A stretch of 64,000 nt of DNA, from NCBI RefSeq assembly GCF_036032445.1, contig NZ_CP107932.1:4838501-4902500 (forward strand). The letters run 5' to 3'. How positions within the stretch are numbered: position 1 is the stretch's first letter; the number at the start of each line of letters is the position of its first letter. Origin of the DNA: Nocardia sp. NBC_00416. GTDB lineage: Bacteria > Actinomycetota > Actinomycetes > Mycobacteriales > Mycobacteriaceae. Positions 1-8,792 of the stretch are shown in pieces. The notes beneath the pieces are model-generated. The model was not told the DNA's origin. It did no database searches and was given only the letters and a program-made list of their open reading frames with translations. The translations under genes were made by a program, and so were the position numbers.

Positions 1-339
1 CACCCAGGTGGTGCCGTTGGGGACGTCGCGGCGTTCCACGAGCCGGGTTCCGGCCTCGGTGGGTTCCAGCGTGTAGGTCCATACGGTGCGGTTCTGGCTG
101 ACCCGGAACGCCAGCGAACTGTTCTTCTCGTAGCGCAGGATTCGCGAGGTGGTGGGCCAGAACTTCCATCCGTCCCGGTTGAGATTGACCGTGAGCGTGC
201 CCGCCTTCGGCTTGCCGATCGGGACCATCCGGACGCACTGCGGGCTGAACTCCGGCATCCGGGCCGGGTCGGCGAGCACCGCCCAGACCCGCTCCGGCGG
301 CGCGGCGATCTCGATGCTGGTTTCCAAGTTCTTCGGCAA
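1..339 (-). CDS. SRPBCC family protein (3' end beyond window)
   Basis: The reading frame is open on the minus strand from about 405 to base 1 without a stop, so the C-terminus lies outside the window. The visible 113 residues begin with a segment containing SIEIAAPPERVWAVLAD, the typical first strand and helix of START/SRPBCC (polyketide cyclase/dehydrase-like) ligand-binding domains. They continue with the expected R-V-P-I-G, W-x-F-W and Y-E-K pattern. These proteins bind hydrophobic ligands in a helix-grip fold; no substrate can be named. I chose the TTG at 339 because GGAGG lies six bases upstream and it starts close to the domain. An in-frame GTG at 405 preceded by GGGGGA is a real alternative that would add 22 residues. 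Confidence 0.8.
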   Translation of the reverse strand, partial: MPKNLETSIEIAAPPERVWAVLADPARMPEFSPQCVRMVPIGKPKAGTLTVNLNRDGWKFWPTTSRILRYEKNSSLAFRVSQNRTVWTYTLEPTEAGTRLVERRDVPNGTTWV

Positions 340-538
340 CGCTGCCTCCAGGTAGATGAAACTCCAAGTATCAGAAAGGGTAGCGATTGGCGACGGCTCG
401 GTCACATTTTCCCCCGCCGAGTATCGATAGCGCCGATCCGGAAGCAGAATCGATACCGGACCCAATCGGTCTCCGTACACGCCACCGCAAGCAAGACACG
501 TCGCCAGCAAATAACCAGCTACCGTAAGGTGATGGGCC

Positions 539-700
539 GTGAACCTTCGCTCGCTATTGCGCCGCCAGACCGCACCGGGACTGCCACAGCTACCGGCCGT
601 CGAACCTGACGGCACCTCTGGAAACGACGAAGTCGACGAACGGCTGGAACGTCTGCTCACCCCCACCGAGCTCGATATGGTGCTACGGCACCGAGTCTGA
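539..700 (+). CDS. small hypothetical protein, 53 aa
   Basis: A 53-codon frame starts with GTG, has an AAGGTG ribosome-binding-like site about seven bases upstream, and ends at TGA 698-700. The product is charged and has no signal peptide or membrane segment. It ends with a helix-like LLTPTELDMVLRHRV segment. A strong stem-loop follows 13 bases after the stop, which supports a real transcription unit. I do not recognise a family. Confidence 0.4.
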   Translation: MNLRSLLRRQTAPGLPQLPAVEPDGTSGNDEVDERLERLLTPTELDMVLRHRV

Positions 701-713
701 TCCCCCGATCGGT

Positions 714-739
714 GCGGCCCCGGCTGCGGTCGGGGCCGC
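714..739 (+). terminator. stem-loop downstream of the 53-aa ORF
   Basis: A perfect 9-bp stem, GCGGCCCCG (714-722) with CGGGGCCGC (731-739), encloses an 8-base loop. There is no T tract, as is common for actinobacterial intrinsic terminators. It sits 13 bases after the TGA at 698-700 and before the lipoprotein gene. Confidence 0.5.
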
Positions 740-808
740 CGCGCTGCACCCGGTACGCTGCTGGCCACGCCGGAGGCTCCGGCGTGGCTGACCACCGGGG
801 AATGCGTT

Positions 809-1273
809 ATGAAGCGAATCTCAACTATTGCCGTCACCGCTGCCGCCCTCGCGGCGCTGGCGCTCTCGGGTTGCTCATCGGACGAGGAACCGGAAGCCGC
901 CGGTCTCCGGAAGAACACCGCGACCGCGCAGACATCGCCGCAGACAGCAGCCGAAACGAGCACCGGAACCGCTGTTCCCGATGAAGACGCCGGAGCACCC
1001 GCGCAATCCTCGGAAACCACCGAACCCGAGATCGATTCGGCCGACGACGCCCCGGCCTCCGGCCGCCCCTCCGACACCACCTGCGGGCAGTTCAAACAGC
1101 TCGACGAACCGCAGCAACAACAACTGATCGGACAGATCCTCGCCGACAATCCCGACAGCACGTTCGTCGGCAACCCCAACGCCGCCCTCGGGACGGCGAA
1201 ACTGGTGTGCAACTCCGGCAACGCCGCGGACCAGAAGGTCGCAGTGGTCGCAGGGATCGTCGTCAACGGGTAG
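809..1273 (+). CDS. putative secreted lipoprotein, 154 aa
   Basis: Starts at ATG 809 with GGGGA about eight bases upstream. Residues 1-22 form a lipoprotein signal: the positive MKR, a hydrophobic Ala/Leu core, and the lipobox LSGC with the acylated Cys at about 22. A low-complexity Thr/Glu/Ala/Pro-rich linker of about 65 residues follows. A small C-terminal domain of about 65 residues has two cysteines (TTCGQF and KLVCNSG) that could form a disulfide. The domain begins D-T-T-C-G-Q-F and ends with a hydrophobic VAVVAGIVVNG. It is expected to be anchored on the outer face of the membrane. The function is unknown; the architecture resembles many actinobacterial cell-envelope lipoproteins. Confidence 0.8.
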   Translation: MKRISTIAVTAAALAALALSGCSSDEEPEAAGLRKNTATAQTSPQTAAETSTGTAVPDEDAGAPAQSSETTEPEIDSADDAPASGRPSDTTCGQFKQLDEPQQQQLIGQILADNPDSTFVGNPNAALGTAKLVCNSGNAADQKVAVVAGIVVNG

Positions 1274-1284
1274 CTGTGTTTTTT

Positions 1285-1402
1285 GGCGCCGCCTGCGGCG
1301 TCGCGGGGTTGAGGCCCCCTTGGTCCCGGCGTTCAGCCCTCGAGACTCGAGGCTTCGCCTCATGCGCTTTCGAGGGCTGAACGCCGGGACGGGCCTCAAC
1401 CC
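1285..1402. repeat. nested inverted repeat, diverged relative of the window's palindromic element
   Basis: An imperfect GC hairpin at 1285-1302 is followed by outer arms GGGTTGAGGCCC (1306-1317) and GGGCCTCAACCC (1391-1402). Inside these is a perfect 21-bp inverted repeat at 1323-1343 and 1370-1390. The loop carries a further small hairpin (GAGGCTTCGCCTC). The order of hairpin, outer arm, short spacer, inner arm, loop, inner arm, outer arm is the same as in the repeats at 14.1, 17.3, 18.9 and 28.4 kb, although the sequence differs. The flank CTGTGTTTTTT before it resembles the CTGTGTTTATTT flank of the 14.1 kb copy. It begins 12 bases after the lipoprotein stop. The remaining 140 bases to the ATPase start show nothing else recognisable. 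Confidence 0.8.
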
Positions 1403-1542
1403 TTTGTGGTGTCTCGCTGAACTCGACTCCGGCGGTTGCGTCGCATACGAACGCGACCCGGGCGCGGTAGTCGGCGCCGGTGCACCCTCGGGTGTTCCGC
1501 CAGGGCCCTGGACCCCGTCGCTGAAGGCGGCAGAATGAATAC

Positions 1543-3795
1543 GTGGCAGAACTGGCGTTGACAGTCCGACTGAATCCGTCCGCCGCCGACGCCCGGCGCG
1601 GGGTGATCCGGCTTCATCCCGAAGCGCTCACCGCCCTCGGGCTACGCGAATGGGACGGGGTCACGCTGGTGGGTGCGCGGCGTACCGCCTCCGTGGTCGG
1701 GCGCGCTCCCGCCGGGACCCCGGCCGGTACCGCGCTGCTCGACGATGTGACCCTGTCCAATGCCGGGCTGCGAGAGAACGCCACCGTGGTGGTCTCCCCG
1801 GCCGTGGTGTATGGGGCGCGCCAGATCTCGGTGAGCGGCTCCAGGCAGGCCACCCAGTCGATTCCGGCGGCGACGCTGCGGCAGGCACTGCTCGGCAAGG
1901 TCGTGACCGTCGGCGATACCGTTTCGCTGCTGCCCCGGGATCTGGGTCCCGACATTCCGTCGTCGGTGGCCAGCCAGGCGTTGTCGCGGGCGTTCGGGAT
2001 CGCCTGGACCTCCGAGCTGCTCACCGTGGTGGCCGCCGATCCGGTCGTGGGCCCGGTCAGCGTGCAACCGAATACGGCGGTCGAGTGGGCAGCGGGCGCG
2101 ATGGCGGGTGACCAGCCGGCGGCGGTTCGGGTGAACGGGCACGCGGGCCCGAATCAGCCGATGGTGCCGAGCCATCTCGATACCGTGACCAGCGCCGAGC
2201 TCCCCGGAACCGTCCCGGTGGCGCGCACACCGGCCACCGAGGTGAACGTGGAGGAACTCGCGGGGGCACAGCAGCAGGCCGCGAAACTCACCGAATGGCT
2301 GAGCCTGGCGCTGGACGAACACGAGTTGCTGAAAGCGCTCGGAGCGACGCCGCGGCTGGGTGTGCTCATCACCGGACCGGCGGGAGTGGGCAAGGCGACG
2401 CTGGCGCGGGCGGTCACCGCGCCCAGGCGGATCGTGGAGCTGGACGGGCCGTCGGTGGGTGCGGCCGAGAGCGGGGCCCGGTTGCGTGAGGTCGCCGCCG
2501 CCGCGGCGGCGGTGGGTTCGGGTTGTGGCGGCATCCTGCTGATCACCGATATCGACGCGCTGCTGCCCGATCCGGCAGAGCCCGTCGCCACTCTCATCCT
2601 GGATCAGTTGCGCGCGGCGGTGGCCGAACCGTGTGTGGCGCTGCTGGCCACCACAGCGCATCCGGCGGCGATCGATCCCCGGCTGCGGGCGCCCGATCTC
2701 TGCGATCGGGAGCTGGCGCTCACCCTGCCCACGGCGGCAGTGCGCCGGGCCCTGCTCGAACAACTACTGCGCAGGGTGCCGACCGGTGCGCTGCGCCTCG
2801 ACGAGATCGCCGCCGCCGCGCCGGGGTTCGTGGTCGCCGATCTGGCCGCGCTGGTCCGGGAGGCGGCGCTGCGCGCGGCGGCGCGAGCCAGCCGGGAGAG
2901 CTCCGAACCACGGCTCGAGCAGGAGGATCTGAGCGGCGCCCTGCAGGTGATCCGGCCGCTGTCGCGTTCGGGTACCGAGGAGTTGGCGCTCGGCAGTCTC
3001 GGACTCGACGATGTGGGCGATATGGCCGACACCAAACAGGCGCTCACCGAGACGGTGCTGTGGCCGCTGCGGCACCCCGATTCCTTCGCCCGGCTCGGGA
3101 TCGACCCACCACGCGGGGTGCTGCTGTACGGCCCGCCCGGATGCGGCAAGACATTCCTGGTCCGAGCGCTGGCGGGGACCGGCCAGCTGAGCGTGCACTC
3201 AGTCAAGGGCGCGGAGCTGATGGACAAATGGGTCGGGTCCTCCGAACGCGCGGTGCGGGATCTGTTCCAGCGTGCCCGCGACTCGGCGCCGTCGCTGATC
3301 TTCCTCGACGAGGTGGACGCGCTGGCGCCCCGGCGCGGCCAGAGTTCGGATTCCGGGGTCGGCGACCGGGTGGTGGCGGCCCTGCTCACCGAGCTGGACG
3401 GGGTGGAGCCGCTGCGCGATGTGGTGGTGCTGGGGGCCACGAACCGTCCGGAGTTGATCGATCCGGCGCTGCTGCGACCGGGCCGGCTGGAGCGGCTGGT
3501 GTTCGTCCCGCCGCCGGACGCCGGCGCCCGGGAGTCCATCCTGCGGACGGCCGGCCGTTCGGTTCCGCTCGCGGAGTCGGTGGACCTGTCCCGGCTGGCC
3601 GCCGATCTGGCCGGTTTCTCCGCCGCCGACTGTGCCGCGCTGCTGCGCGAAGCCGCCCTGGCCGCGATGCGCCGCGATGTGGATGCCGCCGATGTGACCG
3701 CCGCCGATATCGCCGCCGCCCGCCGCGCGGTACGCCCGTCGCTGGACCCCGATCAGGTGGAATCGCTGCGCCGGTACGCGGACGCCCGGGACTGA
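1543..3795 (+). CDS. CDC48/VCP-like tandem AAA+ ATPase (Rv0435c-type)
   Basis: A 750-residue protein that starts with GTG. Residues 1-90 resemble the Cdc48 N-terminal double-psi barrel (LTVRLNPSAAD, LREWDGVTLVGARRT). Two AAA+ modules follow. The first has a degenerate Walker A at about 278-285 (GPAGVGKA, with Ala where Ser/Thr coordinates Mg) and a Walker B reading LLITDID, without the catalytic Glu. The second is canonical: GPPGCGKT at about 530, LIFLDEVDAL at about 586, sensor 1 GATNRP and the arginine-finger-type LLRPGRLERL. A single active ring driving remodelling or unfolding of protein substrates is therefore likely. It matches M. tuberculosis Rv0435c in architecture and sits near the sodC/ybdK block as there. 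The substrate is unknown. Confidence 0.9.
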   Translation: MAELALTVRLNPSAADARRGVIRLHPEALTALGLREWDGVTLVGARRTASVVGRAPAGTPAGTALLDDVTLSNAGLRENATVVVSPAVVYGARQISVSGSRQATQSIPAATLRQALLGKVVTVGDTVSLLPRDLGPDIPSSVASQALSRAFGIAWTSELLTVVAADPVVGPVSVQPNTAVEWAAGAMAGDQPAAVRVNGHAGPNQPMVPSHLDTVTSAELPGTVPVARTPATEVNVEELAGAQQQAAKLTEWLSLALDEHELLKALGATPRLGVLITGPAGVGKATLARAVTAPRRIVELDGPSVGAAESGARLREVAAAAAAVGSGCGGILLITDIDALLPDPAEPVATLILDQLRAAVAEPCVALLATTAHPAAIDPRLRAPDLCDRELALTLPTAAVRRALLEQLLRRVPTGALRLDEIAAAAPGFVVADLAALVREAALRAAARASRESSEPRLEQEDLSGALQVIRPLSRSGTEELALGSLGLDDVGDMADTKQALTETVLWPLRHPDSFARLGIDPPRGVLLYGPPGCGKTFLVRALAGTGQLSVHSVKGAELMDKWVGSSERAVRDLFQRARDSAPSLIFLDEVDALAPRRGQSSDSGVGDRVVAALLTELDGVEPLRDVVVLGATNRPELIDPALLRPGRLERLVFVPPPDAGARESILRTAGRSVPLAESVDLSRLAADLAGFSAADCAALLREAALAAMRRDVDAADVTAADIAAARRAVRPSLDPDQVESLRRYADARD

Positions 3796-3956
3796 TCGAT
3801 TTCCGACCTGTCCGATATGTCTGACCTGGTGTAACTGTTGCCAGAGGGTAGCCGGATGCAGGGCGAATATCGTTAACCTGTACGATTGTCCCAGTTCGTG
3901 CTCGCATATGATGAGCGCGCAATACCCCGCCGCCCCGATCCCGACGGAGGTAACGC

Positions 3957-6746
3957 TTGCTCGCCATCCTGCTCGCACACGCCTTGGCCGCGCTGATCGC
4001 GCCCGCCGCCGTGCGAGCATTCGGTCGCAACGCGTTCTATCCGCTGGCGCTGGTACCGCTGGGATGCCTCGGCTGGGTGATAGCCCGCTGGAACGATGTG
4101 GTCGAGGTCCGGCTGACCTGGGCGCCCACCATCCACCTGGCCCTGGATCTGCGATTCGATTCACTGTCCGCCGTGATGAGCGCCCTCGTCCTGGGAGTCG
4201 GCGCGCTCGTACTCGCCTACTGCGCACGCTATTTCACCGACGACGAACCGAAGCTCGGCTCCTTCGCCGCCTGGCTGGTCGCCTTCTCCGGTGCCATGTT
4301 CGGCCTGGTCACCAGCGACAACATGCTGCTGCTGTTCACTTTCTGGGAAGTGACCACGGTGCTGTCGTTCCTGCTGGTCGGACATAATTCCGACAGCGTT
4401 CCCGGACGCCGCGCCGCCCTCCAGGCACTGCTGGTCACCGGCGCGGGCGGTCTGGCCATGCTCGCCGGAATCGTGATTCTCGGGCAGTCCTACGGCAGCT
4501 ACCTGCTCTCGGACCTGCTCGCGGCCGAGAGCCCGCCGGGCGGGATCGCGGTCCAGGCCGGCCTGGTACTCGTGCTGGTGGGCGCGTTGAGCAAATCCGC
4601 CATCGTGCCGCTGCACTTCTGGCTACCCGGCGCCATGGCCGCGCCGACTCCGGTGAGCGCCTACCTGCATGCGGCGGCCATGGTGAAGGCCGGTGTCTAT
4701 CTGATTGCCCGCCTCGCGCCCGCCTTCGCCGACGAACCCGTCTGGCGTCCACTCGTACTCACCCTCGGTCTGGCATCGATGCTGCTGGCCGGACTGCGGG
4801 CCATGCAGGTCACCGACCTGAAACTGGTCCTGGCCTTCGGCACCGTGAGTCAGCTGGGATTCCTGGTCACGATGGTCGGCCTCGGCACTCCCGATGCCGC
4901 GCTCGCCGGTATCGCGCTGATCGTGGCGCACGCCCTGTTCAAGGCCTGCCTGTTCCTCGTGGTCGGCATCATCGATCACGGCGCCGGCACCCGCGATCTG
5001 CGCGAGCTGTCCGGGCTGGGCCGCCGCGCCCCCGTGCTCTTCGGCACCGCGGCGCTGGCCGCACTGAGCATGGCCGGTATCCCGCCGCTGTGGGGATTCG
5101 TCGCGAAGGAGTCCGCGCTGGGCGCGGTCCTCGACGCCGATATGCTCTCCTCCCCCACCCGCCTGCTGCTCTGCTCCGGCGTGGTGCTGGGATCCATGCT
5201 CACCGTCGCCTACAGCGCGCGCTTCCTCTGGGGCGCTTTCGCCGACAAGCCCGGCGTCCGGCTACCGGACTGGCACGCGCCCGAGGTCTCGCTCATCGCC
5301 GCACCGGCGCTGTTGGCTCTGGGCTCGCTGGCCGCCGGGCTCACGGCTCCCTGGATGGACCGAGTCCTCGCGCCGTACGCGAAGACGCTGCCCGGCGAGC
5401 TGACCGCGCATCTGCAACTCTGGCACGGCCTGACCGGGCCACTGGCGCTCACCGTCGTGATCATCGCGTGCGGCGTGGCCCTGTACGCGGTCCGCGACTG
5501 GTTCGGTCAATCGGCGACACTGCTCGGCAACGCCGACCGCGGCTACGATGCCGCACTTCGGGCGATGGACCGGATATCGCTGCGGATGACCGGCTCGGTA
5601 CAGCGCGGTTCGCTGCCGCTGAACTTGGCCGTCATCCTCGGCACCCTGGTCATCCTGCCCGCGGTCGTCCTGGCCGTCGGCACCCGGACCGGAGTGGAAC
5701 TGCGGCTCTGGGATTCCCCGCTGCAACTGGTGATCGGCGCGATCATGATCGCCATGGCGCTGGGGGCGACGGTTCTGCGCAATCGCCTGGCCAGTGTGCT
5801 GGTGGTCGGACTCACCGGCTACGGGTGCGGCGTGATCTTCGCCCTGCACGGCGCCCCCGACCTCGCACTGACCCAGTTCCTGGTGGAGACGCTGACGCTG
5901 GTGGTGTTCGTGCTGGTGCTGCGGGCCTTCCCGGCCGAGGTCGGCCCGGAGCGGCAGACCGGGTTCCAGGTCGGCCGGGCCGCGATCGCCATCGCGGTCG
6001 GGATCGCGGTACCGGTGCTGGCGGCGTTCGCGGGGGCGGCGCGCAGCACCGTGCCCATCTGGGAACGTATCCCCGCCGCGGCCTACGAATTCGGCGGCGG
6101 CAAGAACGCGGTAAATGTGCTGCTGGTCGATATTCGCGCCTGGGATACGCTCGGCGAGATATCGGTGCTGGTCGTGGCCGCGACCGGTGTCGCCTCGCTG
6201 GTGTTCCGCAGCCGCCGGTTCGGCTTGCCGCCACGCGCGGCCGACGCCCCGAACTACCTTCCCGGCAAGGTGAGCTGGCTGCCCGCGGGCCGTCTGGTGG
6301 ACCGCCGCGACCGGTCGATGGTTCTGCAGATCACGACCCGGCTGGTGTTCCCCACCGTCATGGTCGTCTCGGTGTACTTCTTCTTCTCCGGCCACAACGC
6401 TCCCGGTGGCGGTTTCGCGGGCGGCCTCATCGCCGGACTGGCGCTGGTGCTCCGCTACCTCGCCGGCGGCCAGTACGAGCTGGGCGAAGCGCTACCCGTC
6501 GACGCCGGGCATCTGCTGGGCGCCGGCCTGATCCTCGCCGCCGGCACCGCGACGGTGCCGCTGCTGTTCGGCGCACCACCGCTGCACTCGGTCATCGTGG
6601 AGGCGACGGTGCCGCTGCTCGGCCACATCAAACTGGTGACCTCGCTGTTCTTCGATCTCGGCGTCTACCTGATCGTGGTGGGCCTGGTCCTGGATGTACT
6701 GCGCAGCCTCGGCGCACGCCTCGACGACGAGTTGGTGCAGTCATGA
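3957..6746 (+). CDS. mnhA: Mrp cation/proton antiporter subunit A fused to B
   Basis: A 929-residue polytopic membrane protein. TTG 3957 is chosen because GGAGG lies just upstream and the first helix (LLAHALAALIAP) starts at once. Residues about 80-480 are the proton-pumping Nad5/MrpA core, including the TM segment after PLHFWLPGAMAAPTPVSA and lysines in SKSAIVPLH and HALFKACLF. Residues about 590-760 carry the MrpA C-terminal helices (GAPDLALTQFLVETL). From about residue 788 onward the sequence (FFFSGHNAPGGGFAGGL) is an MnhB domain, so subunits A and B are fused, as is usual in actinobacteria. It exports Na+ (or K+/Ca2+) in exchange for protons as part of a hetero-oligomer with the following genes. 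Confidence 0.95.
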   Translation: MLAILLAHALAALIAPAAVRAFGRNAFYPLALVPLGCLGWVIARWNDVVEVRLTWAPTIHLALDLRFDSLSAVMSALVLGVGALVLAYCARYFTDDEPKLGSFAAWLVAFSGAMFGLVTSDNMLLLFTFWEVTTVLSFLLVGHNSDSVPGRRAALQALLVTGAGGLAMLAGIVILGQSYGSYLLSDLLAAESPPGGIAVQAGLVLVLVGALSKSAIVPLHFWLPGAMAAPTPVSAYLHAAAMVKAGVYLIARLAPAFADEPVWRPLVLTLGLASMLLAGLRAMQVTDLKLVLAFGTVSQLGFLVTMVGLGTPDAALAGIALIVAHALFKACLFLVVGIIDHGAGTRDLRELSGLGRRAPVLFGTAALAALSMAGIPPLWGFVAKESALGAVLDADMLSSPTRLLLCSGVVLGSMLTVAYSARFLWGAFADKPGVRLPDWHAPEVSLIAAPALLALGSLAAGLTAPWMDRVLAPYAKTLPGELTAHLQLWHGLTGPLALTVVIIACGVALYAVRDWFGQSATLLGNADRGYDAALRAMDRISLRMTGSVQRGSLPLNLAVILGTLVILPAVVLAVGTRTGVELRLWDSPLQLVIGAIMIAMALGATVLRNRLASVLVVGLTGYGCGVIFALHGAPDLALTQFLVETLTLVVFVLVLRAFPAEVGPERQTGFQVGRAAIAIAVGIAVPVLAAFAGAARSTVPIWERIPAAAYEFGGGKNAVNVLLVDIRAWDTLGEISVLVVAATGVASLVFRSRRFGLPPRAADAPNYLPGKVSWLPAGRLVDRRDRSMVLQITTRLVFPTVMVVSVYFFFSGHNAPGGGFAGGLIAGLALVLRYLAGGQYELGEALPVDAGHLLGAGLILAAGTATVPLLFGAPPLHSVIVEATVPLLGHIKLVTSLFFDLGVYLIVVGLVLDVLRSLGARLDDELVQS

Positions 6747-6823
6747 ACGAGCGCAGCGGGCGAGCACTCGGCACGGCCGCGGCGGCCGGGCCGGAACCGA
6801 ACGCCGCCGAGGTGACAGTATGA
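6743..6823 (+). CDS. possible 26-aa coupling ORF between mnhA and mnhC
   Basis: An ATG overlaps the mnhA stop (TCATGA), and its frame runs 26 codons to a TGA that overlaps the mnhC ATG (GTATGA). The peptide starts MNERSGRALG and is Ala/Pro/Glu-rich with no domain. Both junctions are the 4-base ATGA overlaps that connect all other genes of this operon. It could keep ribosomes running across the 73-base gap between mnhA and mnhC. It may also be chance, since mnhC has its own GAGG site. Confidence 0.3.
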   Translation: MNERSGRALGTAAAAGPEPNAAEVTV

Positions 6824-7200
6824 CCGCCAATCTCACGCTCCTGATCGTCGTCGGAGTCCTGATCGCCTGCGGGGTGTACCTGCTGCTCGAACGGACCGTC
6901 TCGAAGATGCTGCTCGGCATCCTGCTCTTCAGCAACGCCGTCAATCTGCTCATCCTCACCATGGGCGGCGGCGACGGCGCCCCGCCGATCCAGGGCGCCG
7001 GCGATGTCGAGCACGACATCATGGCCGACCCGCTGGCACAGGCGCTGGTGCTGACCGCCATCGTCATCACGATGGGCGTCTCGGCGTTCGTGCTGGCGCT
7101 GGCCTACCGCTCCTACATCCTGACCACGAGCGAAAAAGTCGAGAACGATCCGGAAGATATCGGGATCGCCGGTCGTGAGCCGGAGGAACCCGAAGAATGA
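6820..7200 (+). CDS. mnhC: Mrp antiporter subunit C
   Basis: 126 residues, NuoK-like, with three predicted membrane helices: NLTLLIVVGVLIACGVYLLL, MLLGILLFSNAVNLLILT, and DPLAQALVLTAIVITMGVSAFVLALAYR. The family signature around SNAVNL and the conserved DPLAQALVLTAIVI segment are intact. A charged 25-residue tail follows. I chose ATG 6820, preceded by GAGGTGACAGT, over longer in-frame starts inside mnhA. Its stop overlaps the mnhD start. Confidence 0.93.
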   Translation: MTANLTLLIVVGVLIACGVYLLLERTVSKMLLGILLFSNAVNLLILTMGGGDGAPPIQGAGDVEHDIMADPLAQALVLTAIVITMGVSAFVLALAYRSYILTTSEKVENDPEDIGIAGREPEEPEE

Positions 7201-8792
7201 CCCTCTCGCACGATCTGCTCACCACATTCGCGCCGCTACCGGTGCTCATTCCGCTGCTGGCCGCCGCCGCGACCCTCGTGGTCGGGCGCAGCCCGCGGGT
7301 ACAGCGCGTGCTGGCGACCGTCGCGCTCAGCGCGGCCGTCGCCGTGTGCGGCGTGCTGCTCTACCTCGCCGATCGCGACGGAACGGTCGCGGTTCAGGTC
7401 GGCGGCTGGGAGACCCCGATCGGCATCACGGTCGTGGTGGACCGGCTCTCCGCCGCCATGCTGCTCGTCTCGGCGATCGTGCTGCTCGCGGTCGCGCTCT
7501 ACGGTGCGGGGCAGAACATCGCCGACGCGCAGGTCAAACAGCCCACCTCCATCTTCTGGCCCACCTACCTGGTGCTCAGCGGGGGTGTGGCGATGGCGTT
7601 CCTGGCCGGTGACCTGTTCAACCTGTTCGTCGGTTTCGAGATCCTGCTGGTCGCCTCGTTCGTTCTGCTCACCCTGGGCGCGACCGCGGAACGCATCCGG
7701 GCCGGGGTCTCGTATGTGATGGTGTCGATGGTGTCGTCGATGATCTTCCTGATCGGCACCGCGGTCATCTACGGCGCCACCGGCACCCTGAACCTGGCCC
7801 AGCTGGCGACGCGCATGGACGCCATCCCCGACGGGATCCGCCAGGCCGTGTACGGCGTACTGCTGGTCGCGTTCGGCATCAAAGCAGCCGTTTTTCCCCT
7901 CTCGAACTGGCTGCCCGACTCCTATCCCACCGCACCGGCGCCGGTCACCGCCGTCTTCGCGGGCCTGCTCACCAAAGTCGGCGTGTACGCGATCGTGCGC
8001 ACCCAGACCCTGCTGTTCCCCGACGGCGGCTTCGACAACCTCCTACTGGTCACCGGTCTGCTGACCATGCTGATCGGCATCTTCGGCGCCATCGCGCAAA
8101 ACGATATCCGGCGACTCCTCTCGTTCACCCTGGTCAGCCATATCGGATACATGATGTTCGGAGTGGGGATCGCCAATACGATCGGTCTGGCGGGCGCGGT
8201 GTACTACATCGCGCACCACATTCTGGTGCAGACCGCGCTGTTCCTGGTCGTCGGTCTGATCGAACGGCAGGCGGGTTCCACCTCGTTGCGCCGGGTCGGC
8301 GGGCTGGCGGCGGCCAGCCCACTGCTGGCGGGGCTGTTCCTGATCCCCGCGTTGAATCTCGGCGGGATCCCGCCGTTCTCCGGTTTCATCGGCAAGGTCG
8401 CGCTCCTGCAGGCCGGTGCGCAGGACGGCAGCTCGCTCGCCTGGATCCTCGTGGCGGGTTCGGTGCTGACCAGCCTGCTCACGCTGTACGTGATGGCACG
8501 GGTGTGGAGCAAGGCGTTCTGGCGGCCGCGCGAACAGGCGCCCGACGGCCACCTGGTGTCCGCGACCCTGCCCTCGCTGGTGGAGGACAACACCGACATG
8601 CTCTACGACGAACGCGTCGACCCGGGCCGGCTACCGGCGATGATGGTGCTGCCGACCGCCGCCCTGGTCGGAGTGGGGTTGGCGCTCACGGTCTGGGCGG
8701 GCCCGGTGCTCGGCATCGCCGACCGGGCCGCGGTGGAACTGCAGGACCGCGGCATCTATATCGGCGCTGTCCTCGGCGGGGGGACGAAATGA
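7197..8792 (+). CDS. mnhD: Mrp antiporter subunit D
   Basis: 531 residues with about 14 membrane helices, homologous to complex I NuoN/M-type antiporter subunits. The conserved core contains VGFEILLVASF, GIKAAVFPLSNWLPDSYPTAP (with the helix-breaking proline and conserved lysine), LLSFTLVSHIGYM and GGIPPFSGFIGKV. Together with the A subunit it provides the proton and cation channels of the complex. The ATG overlaps the mnhC stop by 4 bases. A hydrophilic segment near residues 445-475 precedes the last helix. Confidence 0.95.
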   Translation: MTLSHDLLTTFAPLPVLIPLLAAAATLVVGRSPRVQRVLATVALSAAVAVCGVLLYLADRDGTVAVQVGGWETPIGITVVVDRLSAAMLLVSAIVLLAVALYGAGQNIADAQVKQPTSIFWPTYLVLSGGVAMAFLAGDLFNLFVGFEILLVASFVLLTLGATAERIRAGVSYVMVSMVSSMIFLIGTAVIYGATGTLNLAQLATRMDAIPDGIRQAVYGVLLVAFGIKAAVFPLSNWLPDSYPTAPAPVTAVFAGLLTKVGVYAIVRTQTLLFPDGGFDNLLLVTGLLTMLIGIFGAIAQNDIRRLLSFTLVSHIGYMMFGVGIANTIGLAGAVYYIAHHILVQTALFLVVGLIERQAGSTSLRRVGGLAAASPLLAGLFLIPALNLGGIPPFSGFIGKVALLQAGAQDGSSLAWILVAGSVLTSLLTLYVMARVWSKAFWRPREQAPDGHLVSATLPSLVEDNTDMLYDERVDPGRLPAMMVLPTAALVGVGLALTVWAGPVLGIADRAAVELQDRGIYIGAVLGGGTK

